In this document: positions 26,238-35,301 of the stretch, in pieces | How positions within the stretch are numbered: position 1 is the stretch's first letter | Layout of the letters: every line of letters begins with the position of its first letter | Assembly (NCBI GenBank): GCA_949130485.1 | Contig: OX422184.1 | Location: forward strand, 25,279,674 to 25,343,673 | DNA from: Agelas oroides | Lineage: Eukaryota; Porifera; Demospongiae; Agelasida; Agelasidae | Direction: 5' to 3' | Length of the DNA stretch: 64,000 nt | Position numbers and translations under genes: made by a program | Notes under the pieces: model-generated | The model's database searches: none | Told to the model about the DNA's origin: nothing | The model's input: only the letters and a program-made list of their open reading frames with translations

Positions 26238-27545
26238 TTACTGTACTGAAGCAATGTGTACTTCTTGTGTGTCTCCAGTGTAAGTCTCACCGCCCACCAC
26301 CATCAGTTTGTTACCGGGGAGGACTGCCACTAGACACCAGCTTCGAGGGGTGGGCATCTGGCTGATGACCTTCCAGGAGCTGGTCTCTGTGTTGTACGAG
26401 TAGACATCGTTAGTGAACTTCCCATCTGAATCTCTTCCACCAACTGCTACCAGCTGTCCATTTAGTGTGACACAAGTGGAATCCATAACTGGTAAGTCAG
26501 TGCTTGTACATGTATGCCATGCTGGATGATTTTCAGCTAGTGAGTAAGTGAAGACAGACTTTGTTGAGTATCCAAGGCCCCCCACTAAATAAGCTGTGTC
26601 CCCACAGATTGTGGCCGAAGCACTGTAGAAGGAGTGAGGTAACCTGCTGGCTGTTGACCACTGCAGAGTGTCAGTGTCCATCACTTCTACTGTGGTTAGT
26701 TTAGCTCTCCACTCTCCTTTCCCTCCTGCCACCACCACAGTCTTTTCACTGCACACAACAGCAGTGAGCTCACGTTTGGTTGGCATGCGTGGGAAGTGCT
26801 CCATCCAGTCTTTACTCCCACCTTCCCCCACGAGACTGAGGAGTGTGTTGGTGAGTTTATAAGGGAGTGTGTTGTGCCTTCCTCCAACAGCAGTCACGTG
26901 GCCGTTGACAACTGTGAGAGTGAAATTGTGTGTAGAGCACCCTGGGAGGGTAGACCACTCCTCTTTTTCTGAATTGTATGAATATACCTGTCTACTATCA
27001 TCTGGTCTGAAGTATGCCATATTGCCACACACAGTGGCAGAGCCTCTGCTCATTTGATGTGGTGCTGCCTTACATGTCTTCCAACTAAGGGTTTGTTTTC
27101 CTTTCTCTGTGTCTGATGATCGTTTCAAAACTTTGCCTAACTCACGTTGTAAATGTTGGTTCTCTTCCTGCAACTTCTGGATTTTTTTCTCTCTCTGGAG
27201 GAGGTTTTGCTGCAACCGTGCTGTTACCTGCTCACTAGCTGCCAGTTGTTGGTTTAGCTCTCGAAGTTGCCTCTCCCTAGCCTCAATAACATGATCTTTC
27301 TCCCGAGCTAGTTGTTGAAGTTGCTGTATCTCTCGTTGCAGTGAAACTGTATCTTCCTCTTGATTGACTTGTGACTTTTGCTGGAAGTCTTGAATCTGTT
27401 TATCGTCTTTCTTATCATGTTCTTCTTTCTCTTGCACCAGTTTGTCTTTCTCCTGTTGCACCTGATTGTGCCCTCCCCTCATTTTCCCCTCTCCGTTGGC
27501 TGAGACACTTTGTTTTGGCCCACTTTTCTCTTGAACATGCTGCAT
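26238..27545 (-). CDS. Coiled-coil plus kelch-repeat protein
   Basis: Single-exon ORF of about 435 residues from ATG 27545. Residues ~25-145 are strongly coiled-coil (VSLQREIQQLQQLAREKD, LQRELGKVL). The C-terminal ~280 residues hold kelch-type blades with repeated VVNGHVTAVGG, VVVAGGKG, AYLVGGLG, QLVAVGGRD and LMVVGGE strands, expected to fold as a beta-propeller for protein binding. It is closely paralogous to the kelch half of 35302-37227, starting at the shared DS(M/V)QQ...QE segment. That neighbour has a kinase domain where this one has only decayed sequence upstream of 27545. The true start could lie in an upstream exon. No catalytic domain is visible; an adaptor role is inference. Confidence 0.75.
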   Translation of the reverse strand: MQHVQEKSGPKQSVSANGEGKMRGGHNQVQQEKDKLVQEKEEHDKKDDKQIQDFQQKSQVNQEEDTVSLQREIQQLQQLAREKDHVIEARERQLRELNQQLAASEQVTARLQQNLLQREKKIQKLQEENQHLQRELGKVLKRSSDTEKGKQTLSWKTCKAAPHQMSRGSATVCGNMAYFRPDDSRQVYSYNSEKEEWSTLPGCSTHNFTLTVVNGHVTAVGGRHNTLPYKLTNTLLSLVGEGGSKDWMEHFPRMPTKRELTAVVCSEKTVVVAGGKGEWRAKLTTVEVMDTDTLQWSTASRLPHSFYSASATICGDTAYLVGGLGYSTKSVFTYSLAENHPAWHTCTSTDLPVMDSTCVTLNGQLVAVGGRDSDGKFTNDVYSYNTETSSWKVISQMPTPRSWCLVAVLPGNKLMVVGGETYTGDTQEVHIASVQ

Positions 27546-28141
27546 ACTGTCACACAATACTGTGTTTCCTGGCCTACCTGTAGTTTACTGTAGCCTTCAA
27601 TCCAGTGGTCACTATAGCCACACTCCAAGAAGACGAATGTTGTTGTGATCAGAGGTTTGTTGTTTTAGTTGCATGAATGAACGAACAGTTGAAATGTATG
27701 GAGATGCTCTTAAGGACTTTTTTTGTATTCCCTAGAGCACTGTATAGCCCCCAGGGACCAGTGAAGTTATCGTAAAGAACATTTGTCACAGTAGCATCTT
27801 TGTGGGTCAACATTCAACTGAAACTTTTGGTCACAACAACATTTCTGTTTTTACTGCATATGCATGCAGTATGCAGGATTATACGTTTTCCACAGAAACT
27901 AACAGCCTGAACAAACAACTGATATAAAACTATTATCTTTCAGTTTCATTATAAACATGTGATCAGAAACAATTACACAGCAAGGAGTATACGTTTACTA
28001 ACTAGAATCTGCATTGTGAAAGAAATCAACAATCTGAAGCGTTCATTTCAAGATGAGTTGAAAAATCTAAGAGCATATTCTTTCATATCAGTTTTCCTTT
28101 GCAGAAAAAGTGCAATATAGCATTTTTCACTAGAAAATACG

Positions 28142-28939
28142 ATGTGTTACTGTGGAGTCAACTACTGTAGTAACACCACAACATGCAACAGGGCAATCCC
28201 TGTCAAGTTGTGTGTTCCAAACAGACAACCAGCGCGCTTACAAAAACTAGAGTGGATAGATATAGATATCAGGATGAGTATCAGTCACAAGGGAATTGTG
28301 AGAACAATTACTGAGTACACAACAGTCTATTATAGTTGGCAACATTTCAGTTATGAGGGAATATTGTCAGTCCAACTTCTTGGTGTCAGGTGTCAAAGCA
28401 TCAGGGAAATGTATGCCAGTGTCTCTGGGTACTTACATGGTCATGGGTGGTGTCAAGTGAGTACAAGTCATATCAAAAGCTTTGCCCGACTCAAATCTCT
28501 GTCTGTCCCTAGGTCAAGATACACTATAACAGTCCTATATAGGGTAGTCACCATGTGGGGAACACGTAGATCGACCACTGAGCTTGAGGTGTCCCAAGCC
28601 ATTAGACAAATAGGCTGCAACAATCTTCAAATTGAAAGACGGACCTCCAAAATCACTCCACATAGGCGAGGAACTTGGAGATTTGTGATTCTTGGGGAAG
28701 AACAAGACATTGCCTACCTAGAAGATAACTGGAAGAAGATGCCAAAATGGTGGAAGCTACAATGTCCTGCAAGCCCAAAGTCCAGTCCTGACAACTACCA
28801 GCAAGGTCTCCCTTTTCCGGAACATCTCCCCCGGAGGCCACCTATTCAAACAGGTATGATCCAATGGTGTCCCCCTGTCCAGTTAAGACCACACCCTTTT
28901 ACCTACAGTCCCCTACCACATTTGAATTACCAACGCTAA
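28142..28939 (+). CDS. LINE ORF1 protein
   Basis: 265-codon ORF directly upstream of, and overlapping by 76 nt in another frame, the EN-RT ORF2. It is basic, has a Cys-rich start (MCYCGVNYCSNTTTC) and a C-terminal region reading RRSTTELEVSQAIRQIG and WRFVILGEEQDIAYLEDNW. That region may be an RNA-binding fold analogous to other non-LTR ORF1 proteins. I identify it by position rather than by family motif. Its start codon is uncertain. Confidence 0.55.
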   Translation: MCYCGVNYCSNTTTCNRAIPVKLCVPNRQPARLQKLEWIDIDIRMSISHKGIVRTITEYTTVYYSWQHFSYEGILSVQLLGVRCQSIREMYASVSGYLHGHGWCQVSTSHIKSFARLKSLSVPRSRYTITVLYRVVTMWGTRRSTTELEVSQAIRQIGCNNLQIERRTSKITPHRRGTWRFVILGEEQDIAYLEDNWKKMPKWWKLQCPASPKSSPDNYQQGLPFPEHLPRRPPIQTGMIQWCPPVQLRPHPFTYSPLPHLNYQR

Positions 28940-31900
28940 AACCTAGGTCTTTGGTCTCAGATTCGCACTGCCCATTAAAGCTTGGTTGCTGGAATACTAG
29001 GGGTTGGCCTTTAGACAGTCAATTTAGAAGTAGAGTAATACATTCTCTGGATCTAGACTTAATAGGTATCTGTGAAACATTCTTACGAGAGAATAATGAA
29101 ATACATCTAGAAGGCTATACTTGGTTAGGCAATAACCGTAAACAAATATCCAAAAGAGCAATTCGTGGCTCAGGGGGGGTGGGGCTTTTGGTGAAGGATA
29201 CAGTCTTTCATAAGTTTACCGTAAGTGTCTTAGATAATAAATCAGAAGGTATTCTATGGGCTCTACTACTAGACCAAGCCTCCCAACACTCTATCTCTCT
29301 ATGTGTCTGCTATTTACCTCCCAGTAATTCATCAAGAGGTGACATCTCACTTGAGTTTTTCAGCAACCTAAGGCTACAAGTTTCAAAATACCAAGACACA
29401 GGTCTGTTATGCATTTGTGGTGACTTCAATGCCCGCATAGGCTCTCTAGCGGATATTGATCTAGAAGTAGTTGCTGACTCTGTACCAAAGAGAGTAACTC
29501 TAGACACAGCTCCCCCTAATACCCATGGTAAAGAACTCATTGAGTTTGTCAGAGATGTAGGAATGGTTGTCCTCAATGGTAGAGGATCCAGTAACAATGA
29601 TTCTTTTACATTCATTAGCACAAATGGTTCCTCAGTTGTTGACTACTGTCTCATCCCCATTGAACAATGGAACCTTATTGGGCCATTCTCAGTTGTATCA
29701 CCTCTTGACGTTTCTCACAGATTCCACATCCCAGTTGATTGTAACCTCCCAGACCACTCTATCCTCCTATGGTCCATTAAGTTAGATTCTCAGGCCACCT
29801 TTAACCGATCTCAAAACCCATACTCCCCAAACCCAAAGTGCAAGTTTAAAATCCCACAAAATTACATGCAGTCCAATCTAGCACTTAGCAGAATACAGGA
29901 TATAATCGATAACACCACCCCCCTTTCTCTACAAACATGCTATAAAGACACTTGTGACCTGATATTCTCTGAATTGATCCCTTCTAATCCCTCCAAGCAT
30001 AAAAAGTGCTGCCACCCTTGGTGGAACCCTAGACTTAATCTCCTCAAACAAAGTTTACGCCTTAAACAAAGAGCATGGTTAAAGCAAAAGGATAACTCCC
30101 AACTAAAACTGGCCTATCAATCTTCCCAGAAAACCTTCGACAAAGCGATAAAGAAAGCCAAGGCAGATCACAGAACACATAAACAAATTGAATTGCTCCA
30201 TCAATGCAAGCACGACTCCAAAAGCTTCTGGAGAAATTTCAAACTAATAGGTATACACGCTGAAAGGAAAACAATCCCCATCCAAGTCATCAATGCTGAG
30301 GGTGAGGTGTTGTCTGAACCTAGTGCTTTGTTACAGGTTTGGAAAAGTTACTTTGATTCTCTGTACAACCAAAGCTCCCTTTCTGTTCCCAGTACAATTT
30401 ACAGCCTTCTTAGCTCAACACATATGCCTGCTAATTCATCCAACTGCCAGGAACTCAATCTCCCCATTTCAATTGATGAAGTAGAACTAGCTATTGCTAG
30501 ACTCAACCTCGGTAAAGCTCCCGGGCTTGATAAGATTCAAGGTTCATACCTAAATCACCCTGCCCTGACCCCTCTGTTACATAGATTATTCTCAGTTTGC
30601 TTTGACTCAGCCCTAGTACCCTCAGATTGGTGCTCTGCACTAATCCACCCCATCTTGAAACCCAACACCACAGACCCTAGAAACCCCATTAACTACCGTG
30701 GTATTGCACTCCAGAGTGTTGTCCTAAAAGTCTTTTGCAAAGTTCTCAATGCTAGACTCTCTGACTGGTCAGAGACAAGCTGCATTCTATCGGATGAACA
30801 AAATGGTTTTAGGCCCAACCGCTCATGTCTGGACCATCTTTTTGTAATCTGTAGTATTATTAGCACTAGAAAATTGAACAAGTCACCAACATTTGTTGCC
30901 TTTGTAGACCCCAAAAAAGCTTTCGACAGTGTAGATAGAGACCTCCTATGGCACAGATTAGGTCACTATGGAATTAGTGGGAAATTCCTAGATCTTATAA
31001 AATGCCTGTACAGAGATACTGAGTACTGTGTTAGAGTCAATGATACCGTCACTGAACCATTCCCTGTAACATCTGGAGTTAAACAAGGATGTCTGCTTTC
31101 CCCTACATTATTCAATCTCTTCATCAATGGTCTAATTGAAGAAATAAAGCAGCTTAACTTAGGAGTAAAATGTGGTGAAATTCTCTTAGCTCTCCTGATG
31201 TTTGCTGATGACATTGCTATAATGGCGGAAACAGAGGAAGATCTGCAGTGTATGCTTAGTACACTACACACCTGGTGTGAATCCTGGCGACTTCACATTA
31301 ACACCAGCAAAACAAAAATTGTCCATTTTAGACATAAATCCCAGCCTAGGACCTCGTTCAATTTTAAATGTGACCCCTCAGAATTAGAAGTTGTGCCTTC
31401 ATATAAATACCTTGGTGTTTGGCTTGATGAACACTTAGACTACCAAAACTGTGTTAATGCACTTAGTGAATCTGCCAGAAAAGCTTTGGGCCTTCTTATA
31501 GCTAAATCAAAACAATTTGGTAATTTTCCCTTTGAAGCATTCAGCTCACTTTATGACTCACTAGTAATACCTAGAATGGACTATGGGGCTGGTGTCTGGG
31601 GTTACAGAACCTTCCCCAAGTTACAAACCATTCAGAACAAGGCAATTAGACATATTTTGGGTGTGGGTAAAAACTGCCCAGTAGATCTACTAGAAGGTGA
31701 CTCAGGATGGATGTCAGTCTGGTGTAGACACCAGTTTGAGATGCTCAAACTCTGGTTCCGTCTTGCTACTATGGACGATAGTCGTCTTACTAAAAAGATT
31801 TTTAAATGGTCACTAGAACTAGCCAATAAGGGCAAACCTACCTGGTGTTTTCATGCAAATAAATTGCTCACTCAGATCAACCTAGGACACTTAAATCCAA

Positions 31901-32442
31901 ATAATGTAACTAGCTTGTCTCCTAAGGAATTTCAAACCATAGTCATCACTAAATTAACTGATAAAGCAAACCACAAATGGAGAATGCGAATCTGGGACCA
32001 TAACACCTACTGTACAGACTCAGGGGGTAGGCTACATAACTATAGAGTTATAAAACAACAACCTAGGCCAGAGTGCTACATTAGTGGTATTCTGTGCAGG
32101 GGTCACCGGTGGGTCATGGCTGCCCTCCGAGGGGGTTGTCTCCCACTTCACATTGAGACAGGCCGATATAGGGCACCAAAAACACCATACCACCTCCGGA
32201 CCTGCAGATTGTGTTCATCAGACACTGTTGAAACTGAATTTCATTTTGTTATGTTGTGTCCAGCTTTAGATAATTTACGTTCTACCTTTTTCAGTTGCCT
32301 ATCCGACTTAGATAACTCTTTTACCTCCCTTACCCTTATTGATAAATTTAAGTACATCCTTAGTGCAAATAATCATTGTAGAATAATTGGGAAACATTTG
32401 TATAACCTGTATAAAACTAGAATCCAGCTTTTAAATCTGTAA
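28864..32442 (+). CDS. LINE ORF2: APE endonuclease and reverse transcriptase, apparently intact
   Basis: Uninterrupted 1192-codon ORF. An N-terminal APE-type endonuclease starts near residue 38 (LKLGCWNTRGW) and includes CGDFNARIG near 185. A central reverse transcriptase shows YRGIAL, FVDPKKAFDSVD, SGVKQGCLLSPTLFN and the catalytic FADD at about residue 780. A C-terminal Cys/His motif (CRLC ... HFVMLCP) lies near 1113. These are hallmarks of non-LTR retrotransposons of the Jockey/CR1/L2 type; the exact clade needs a tree. The lack of stops implies recent insertion. The frame may begin later than the first codon given. Confidence 0.9.
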   Translation: MVSPCPVKTTPFYLQSPTTFELPTLKPRSLVSDSHCPLKLGCWNTRGWPLDSQFRSRVIHSLDLDLIGICETFLRENNEIHLEGYTWLGNNRKQISKRAIRGSGGVGLLVKDTVFHKFTVSVLDNKSEGILWALLLDQASQHSISLCVCYLPPSNSSRGDISLEFFSNLRLQVSKYQDTGLLCICGDFNARIGSLADIDLEVVADSVPKRVTLDTAPPNTHGKELIEFVRDVGMVVLNGRGSSNNDSFTFISTNGSSVVDYCLIPIEQWNLIGPFSVVSPLDVSHRFHIPVDCNLPDHSILLWSIKLDSQATFNRSQNPYSPNPKCKFKIPQNYMQSNLALSRIQDIIDNTTPLSLQTCYKDTCDLIFSELIPSNPSKHKKCCHPWWNPRLNLLKQSLRLKQRAWLKQKDNSQLKLAYQSSQKTFDKAIKKAKADHRTHKQIELLHQCKHDSKSFWRNFKLIGIHAERKTIPIQVINAEGEVLSEPSALLQVWKSYFDSLYNQSSLSVPSTIYSLLSSTHMPANSSNCQELNLPISIDEVELAIARLNLGKAPGLDKIQGSYLNHPALTPLLHRLFSVCFDSALVPSDWCSALIHPILKPNTTDPRNPINYRGIALQSVVLKVFCKVLNARLSDWSETSCILSDEQNGFRPNRSCLDHLFVICSIISTRKLNKSPTFVAFVDPKKAFDSVDRDLLWHRLGHYGISGKFLDLIKCLYRDTEYCVRVNDTVTEPFPVTSGVKQGCLLSPTLFNLFINGLIEEIKQLNLGVKCGEILLALLMFADDIAIMAETEEDLQCMLSTLHTWCESWRLHINTSKTKIVHFRHKSQPRTSFNFKCDPSELEVVPSYKYLGVWLDEHLDYQNCVNALSESARKALGLLIAKSKQFGNFPFEAFSSLYDSLVIPRMDYGAGVWGYRTFPKLQTIQNKAIRHILGVGKNCPVDLLEGDSGWMSVWCRHQFEMLKLWFRLATMDDSRLTKKIFKWSLELANKGKPTWCFHANKLLTQINLGHLNPNNVTSLSPKEFQTIVITKLTDKANHKWRMRIWDHNTYCTDSGGRLHNYRVIKQQPRPECYISGILCRGHRWVMAALRGGCLPLHIETGRYRAPKTPYHLRTCRLCSSDTVETEFHFVMLCPALDNLRSTFFSCLSDLDNSFTSLTLIDKFKYILSANNHCRIIGKHLYNLYKTRIQLLNL

Positions 32443-32559
32443 TATCTGTATACTTAACCATTATTTTGTACCCGTTTGTAGTGACTCATAGGCCTAATCA
32501 GGCCGGGCATCTCGCGTGTCACTCTAATAAAATATTTCATTCATTCATTCATATAACAG

Positions 32560-32706
32560 GTGCCTGCAGCTGATGCCAGGTTTACCAGACAAAGACTAGA
32601 CTGCATGAAGGAACACCAGAATACCTGCGAGAAGGGGATGGCAAGCTCCTGGTTGCTGGACTGCAGTGATGAGGAAGAAAGAAGGGAGGAGAGCAGTCCT
32701 CATTGA
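32560..32706 (+). CDS. Terminal exon of an unidentified gene
   Basis: Starts after an acceptor (ATATAACAG|GTGCC) immediately beyond the LINE tail and reads 48 codons to TGA. The product is charged and non-repetitive (VPAADARFTRQRLDC ... WLLDCSDEEERREESSPH). Upstream exons were not located; they may lie beyond the LINE insertion, making the LINE intronic. Family not recognised. Confidence 0.4.
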   Translation: MPAADARFTRQRLDCMKEHQNTCEKGMASSWLLDCSDEEERREESSPH

Positions 32707-32839
32707 CCCTTGACCTCCAATGACATGTAGCTCTTGGTGTTTGTTTACTGAACCGCACTACTCTGCACACTTATTTTTAATACCTTACTGTTTCTCTTAG
32801 TTTGGTTACATATTTAGTTTTCAGCTATTTCTGCATCCG

Positions 32840-32986
32840 CTTGTATTTTTCATATATATAATAACCGAGAAAAGCAATGTGAATTAAGATTCCGCCCACG
32901 CCTAATTTCATGTACCAACTATTTGATACTGTGGCAGTGTGTATAGGCTCTAAGTGTGTAGTCTTGATTTTCTGTGACTCGTCAGA
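32840..32986 (+). promoter_or_regulatory. Putative actin promoter and 5' UTR
   Basis: An AT-rich CATATATATAATAA box near 32850-32863 lies about 125 bp before the actin ATG at 32987. Position is reasonable for a TATA element, but there is no start-site evidence. Confidence 0.3.
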
Positions 32987-34936
32987 ATGTGCGACGAAAA
33001 TGTTACGCTAGTTGTCGACAACGGTTCCGGCGTGTGCAAAGCCGGTTTCGCCGGCGATGATGCACCTCGCGCCGTGTTTCCTTCCATCGTGGGCCGCTCC
33101 TGCAACCAGGGCGTGATGGTGGGTATGGACCAGAAGGACTCGTACGTCGGCGACGAGGCCCAAAGCAAGAGAGGTACATACCCAAATGAATAGCCATTAT
33201 TGACGACAACATGATAGTGAAATTGTATATACAGAAGCGTGGGGACGCTGCCACAGGTGTCTCTGCCGAGTAAATATGGTTATTATATTCAACGTCAGAG
33301 TAGCTACATGTACATTTACAGCCTTGGTGGGCCTGGCAAGCAAGAAGAAATCACAGCCCTGGAACGAGGCTACACAATGAGGAACAGGTTGATGTGAAAG
33401 TGCGCACATCTACGTGTGCATATGTAAGCATCCAACACTATATAGAGAGAGGTCTGGGATGCCTCCTCCCTCAGGCAAATATTAGTAACATGACCTTGTT
33501 AGCTCATACTCTAACTGCAACAATCATACATAACATATAGTGCGTCTATAGCATATGGCACTTTGTGATCTCCTGTACAACGTAAACAAGGAAAGGCTGT
33601 TTTGACTCCCACTGGCTACCTCAGATTCCTACTGTCTGCATCATTAAACACAGTGGAGTCACAATGTCTGCACATCTAACAGCAAACAACCTGGCATTCC
33701 AGAACACTAGCTAATCAACATCATGGGAGAATCTGAAACTGTCCAGTGATTCAAGTGTATAGAGTGTACACCATTGAGTGTATAATTTACGTAATTGCCT
33801 ACACCATTGCCATATCTATACTCCCTACTCCATATCTTAGTAACCTATCACAGCAGGAAAACGTTATACTATTTATAATACCTTCTTCTTGCTCCCTCTA
33901 TATTGAGTAACAAGCATTCCACACACTCACGTACCCCATTGAGCGTGGTGTCATTACTGACTGGGACAACATGGAGAAGGTAAGACCAGATTTACTTGCA
34001 ATGTTTATAATTGCAGCTACTCTGTGTGTTACTGACTCTTCTTCCTCTCTTTATCCTGAGATTTGGCACCACACCTTCTACAATGAGCTGCGTGTTACAC
34101 CCGAAGAGCACCCCGTTCTTCTAACAGAGGTGCCCCTCAACCCCAAGGCTAACCGTGAGAAGATGGTAGAGACTATGTTTGAGACTTTCAACACCCCAGC
34201 TGCGTATGTCACCATCTCCGGTTTGCTCTCACTGTATGCCTGTGGACAAACAACTGGTGTTGTGTTTGACTCTGGTGATGGTGTCTCCCATACTGTGCCC
34301 ATCTACGAGGGATACAGCCTCCAAAAGGCAATCCTTCGTCTCGACCTTGCTGGGCATGATGTGACCGACTATCTGGTCAAGATATTAACTGAGCGTGGCT
34401 ACTACCTGACTACCACAGGAGACCAGGAGGTTGTGCGTGACATCAAGGAGAAGCTGTGCTACATAGCATTGGACTTTGAGCAAGAGATGGGGACAGCTTC
34501 CTTCAACACCAGCATTGGAAGAAGCTACGAGCTGCCTAGTGGAGATGTCGTCACCATTGGAAATGAACGTTTCCAGTGTCCCGAGGTTCTCTTCCAACCC
34601 ACCTTTCTGGGTAAGAAGTCGGCTGGCATCCACGAGACCTGCTACAACTCCATCATGAAGTGTAACATGGAACTTCGTAAAGATCTGTTCTATAACATAA
34701 TATTCTCAGGTGGAAGCACGATGTTTCCTGGCTTTGCTGGCAGGATGGAGAAGGAGATCACAGCTCTAGCTCCCCCAACAATGAAGGTTAAGATCATTGC
34801 TCCTCCCGAGAGAAAGTACTCGGTGTGGATTGGTGGCTCCACCCTTGCCTCACTTTCCACATTCAGGCAGATGTGGATCTCAAAACAGGACTATGATGAA
34901 TCAGGACCTTCCATTGTCCACCGCAAATGCTTCTAA
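32987..34936 (+). CDS. Divergent actin, three exons, 375 residues
   Basis: Exons 32987-33173, 33915-33979 and 34061-34936 join in phase (1 then 0) to exactly 375 codons plus stop, the canonical actin length. Conserved parts include [20 protein letters not shown] (phosphate-binding loop 1), [59 protein letters not shown] and the C-terminal [11 protein letters not shown]. Departures from conventional actin include [21 protein letters not shown] in the DNase-I loop, [20 protein letters not shown], and [20 protein letters not shown]. Core nucleotide-binding residues are kept, so it probably polymerises or caps, but as a divergent paralogue rather than the main actin. Intron 1 is 741 bp with no other gene seen; intron 2 is 81 bp. 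Confidence 0.93.
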
Positions 34937-35301
34937 ACATTGTGTCTCCCCCTTATATCACATATATCTTTACATACATTGATATATTTTTAATTGCATT
35001 AGTACACATTTATATTTTGTGCAAAACATTACACCAGCAGTACAATGCTGTGTTAGCTATATGAGTGCTTGTTTACAGTTTAACGACCACAATATAATCA
35101 ATTTGGCATGCACAAACATTTCATCACATTTGCATCCTTGCTGGTAGAATTGTAAACTTACTATAGATATCAAAATGGTTCAGTCAGGAGAAGAAGTGAT
35201 ATAATTATTGTCAATTTGCTACAAACAACACATTTTGCGGATAGCTACAATTTTCATTTGATGTCAATTGACATTTTGACCACAACAACAGTTCTGTAAA
35301 T

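Larger units (their letters stand above)
27600..32553 (+). mobile_element. Full-length-looking non-LTR retrotransposon
   Basis: Contains the two ORFs above. The 3' end after the ORF2 stop has an ATTC-type tail (ATTTCATTCATTCATTCAT, 32533-32551) rather than poly(A), typical of several LINE clades. The 5' boundary is not defined by a visible target duplication; it lies between the kelch ORF start (27545) and 28142. Confidence 0.7.
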
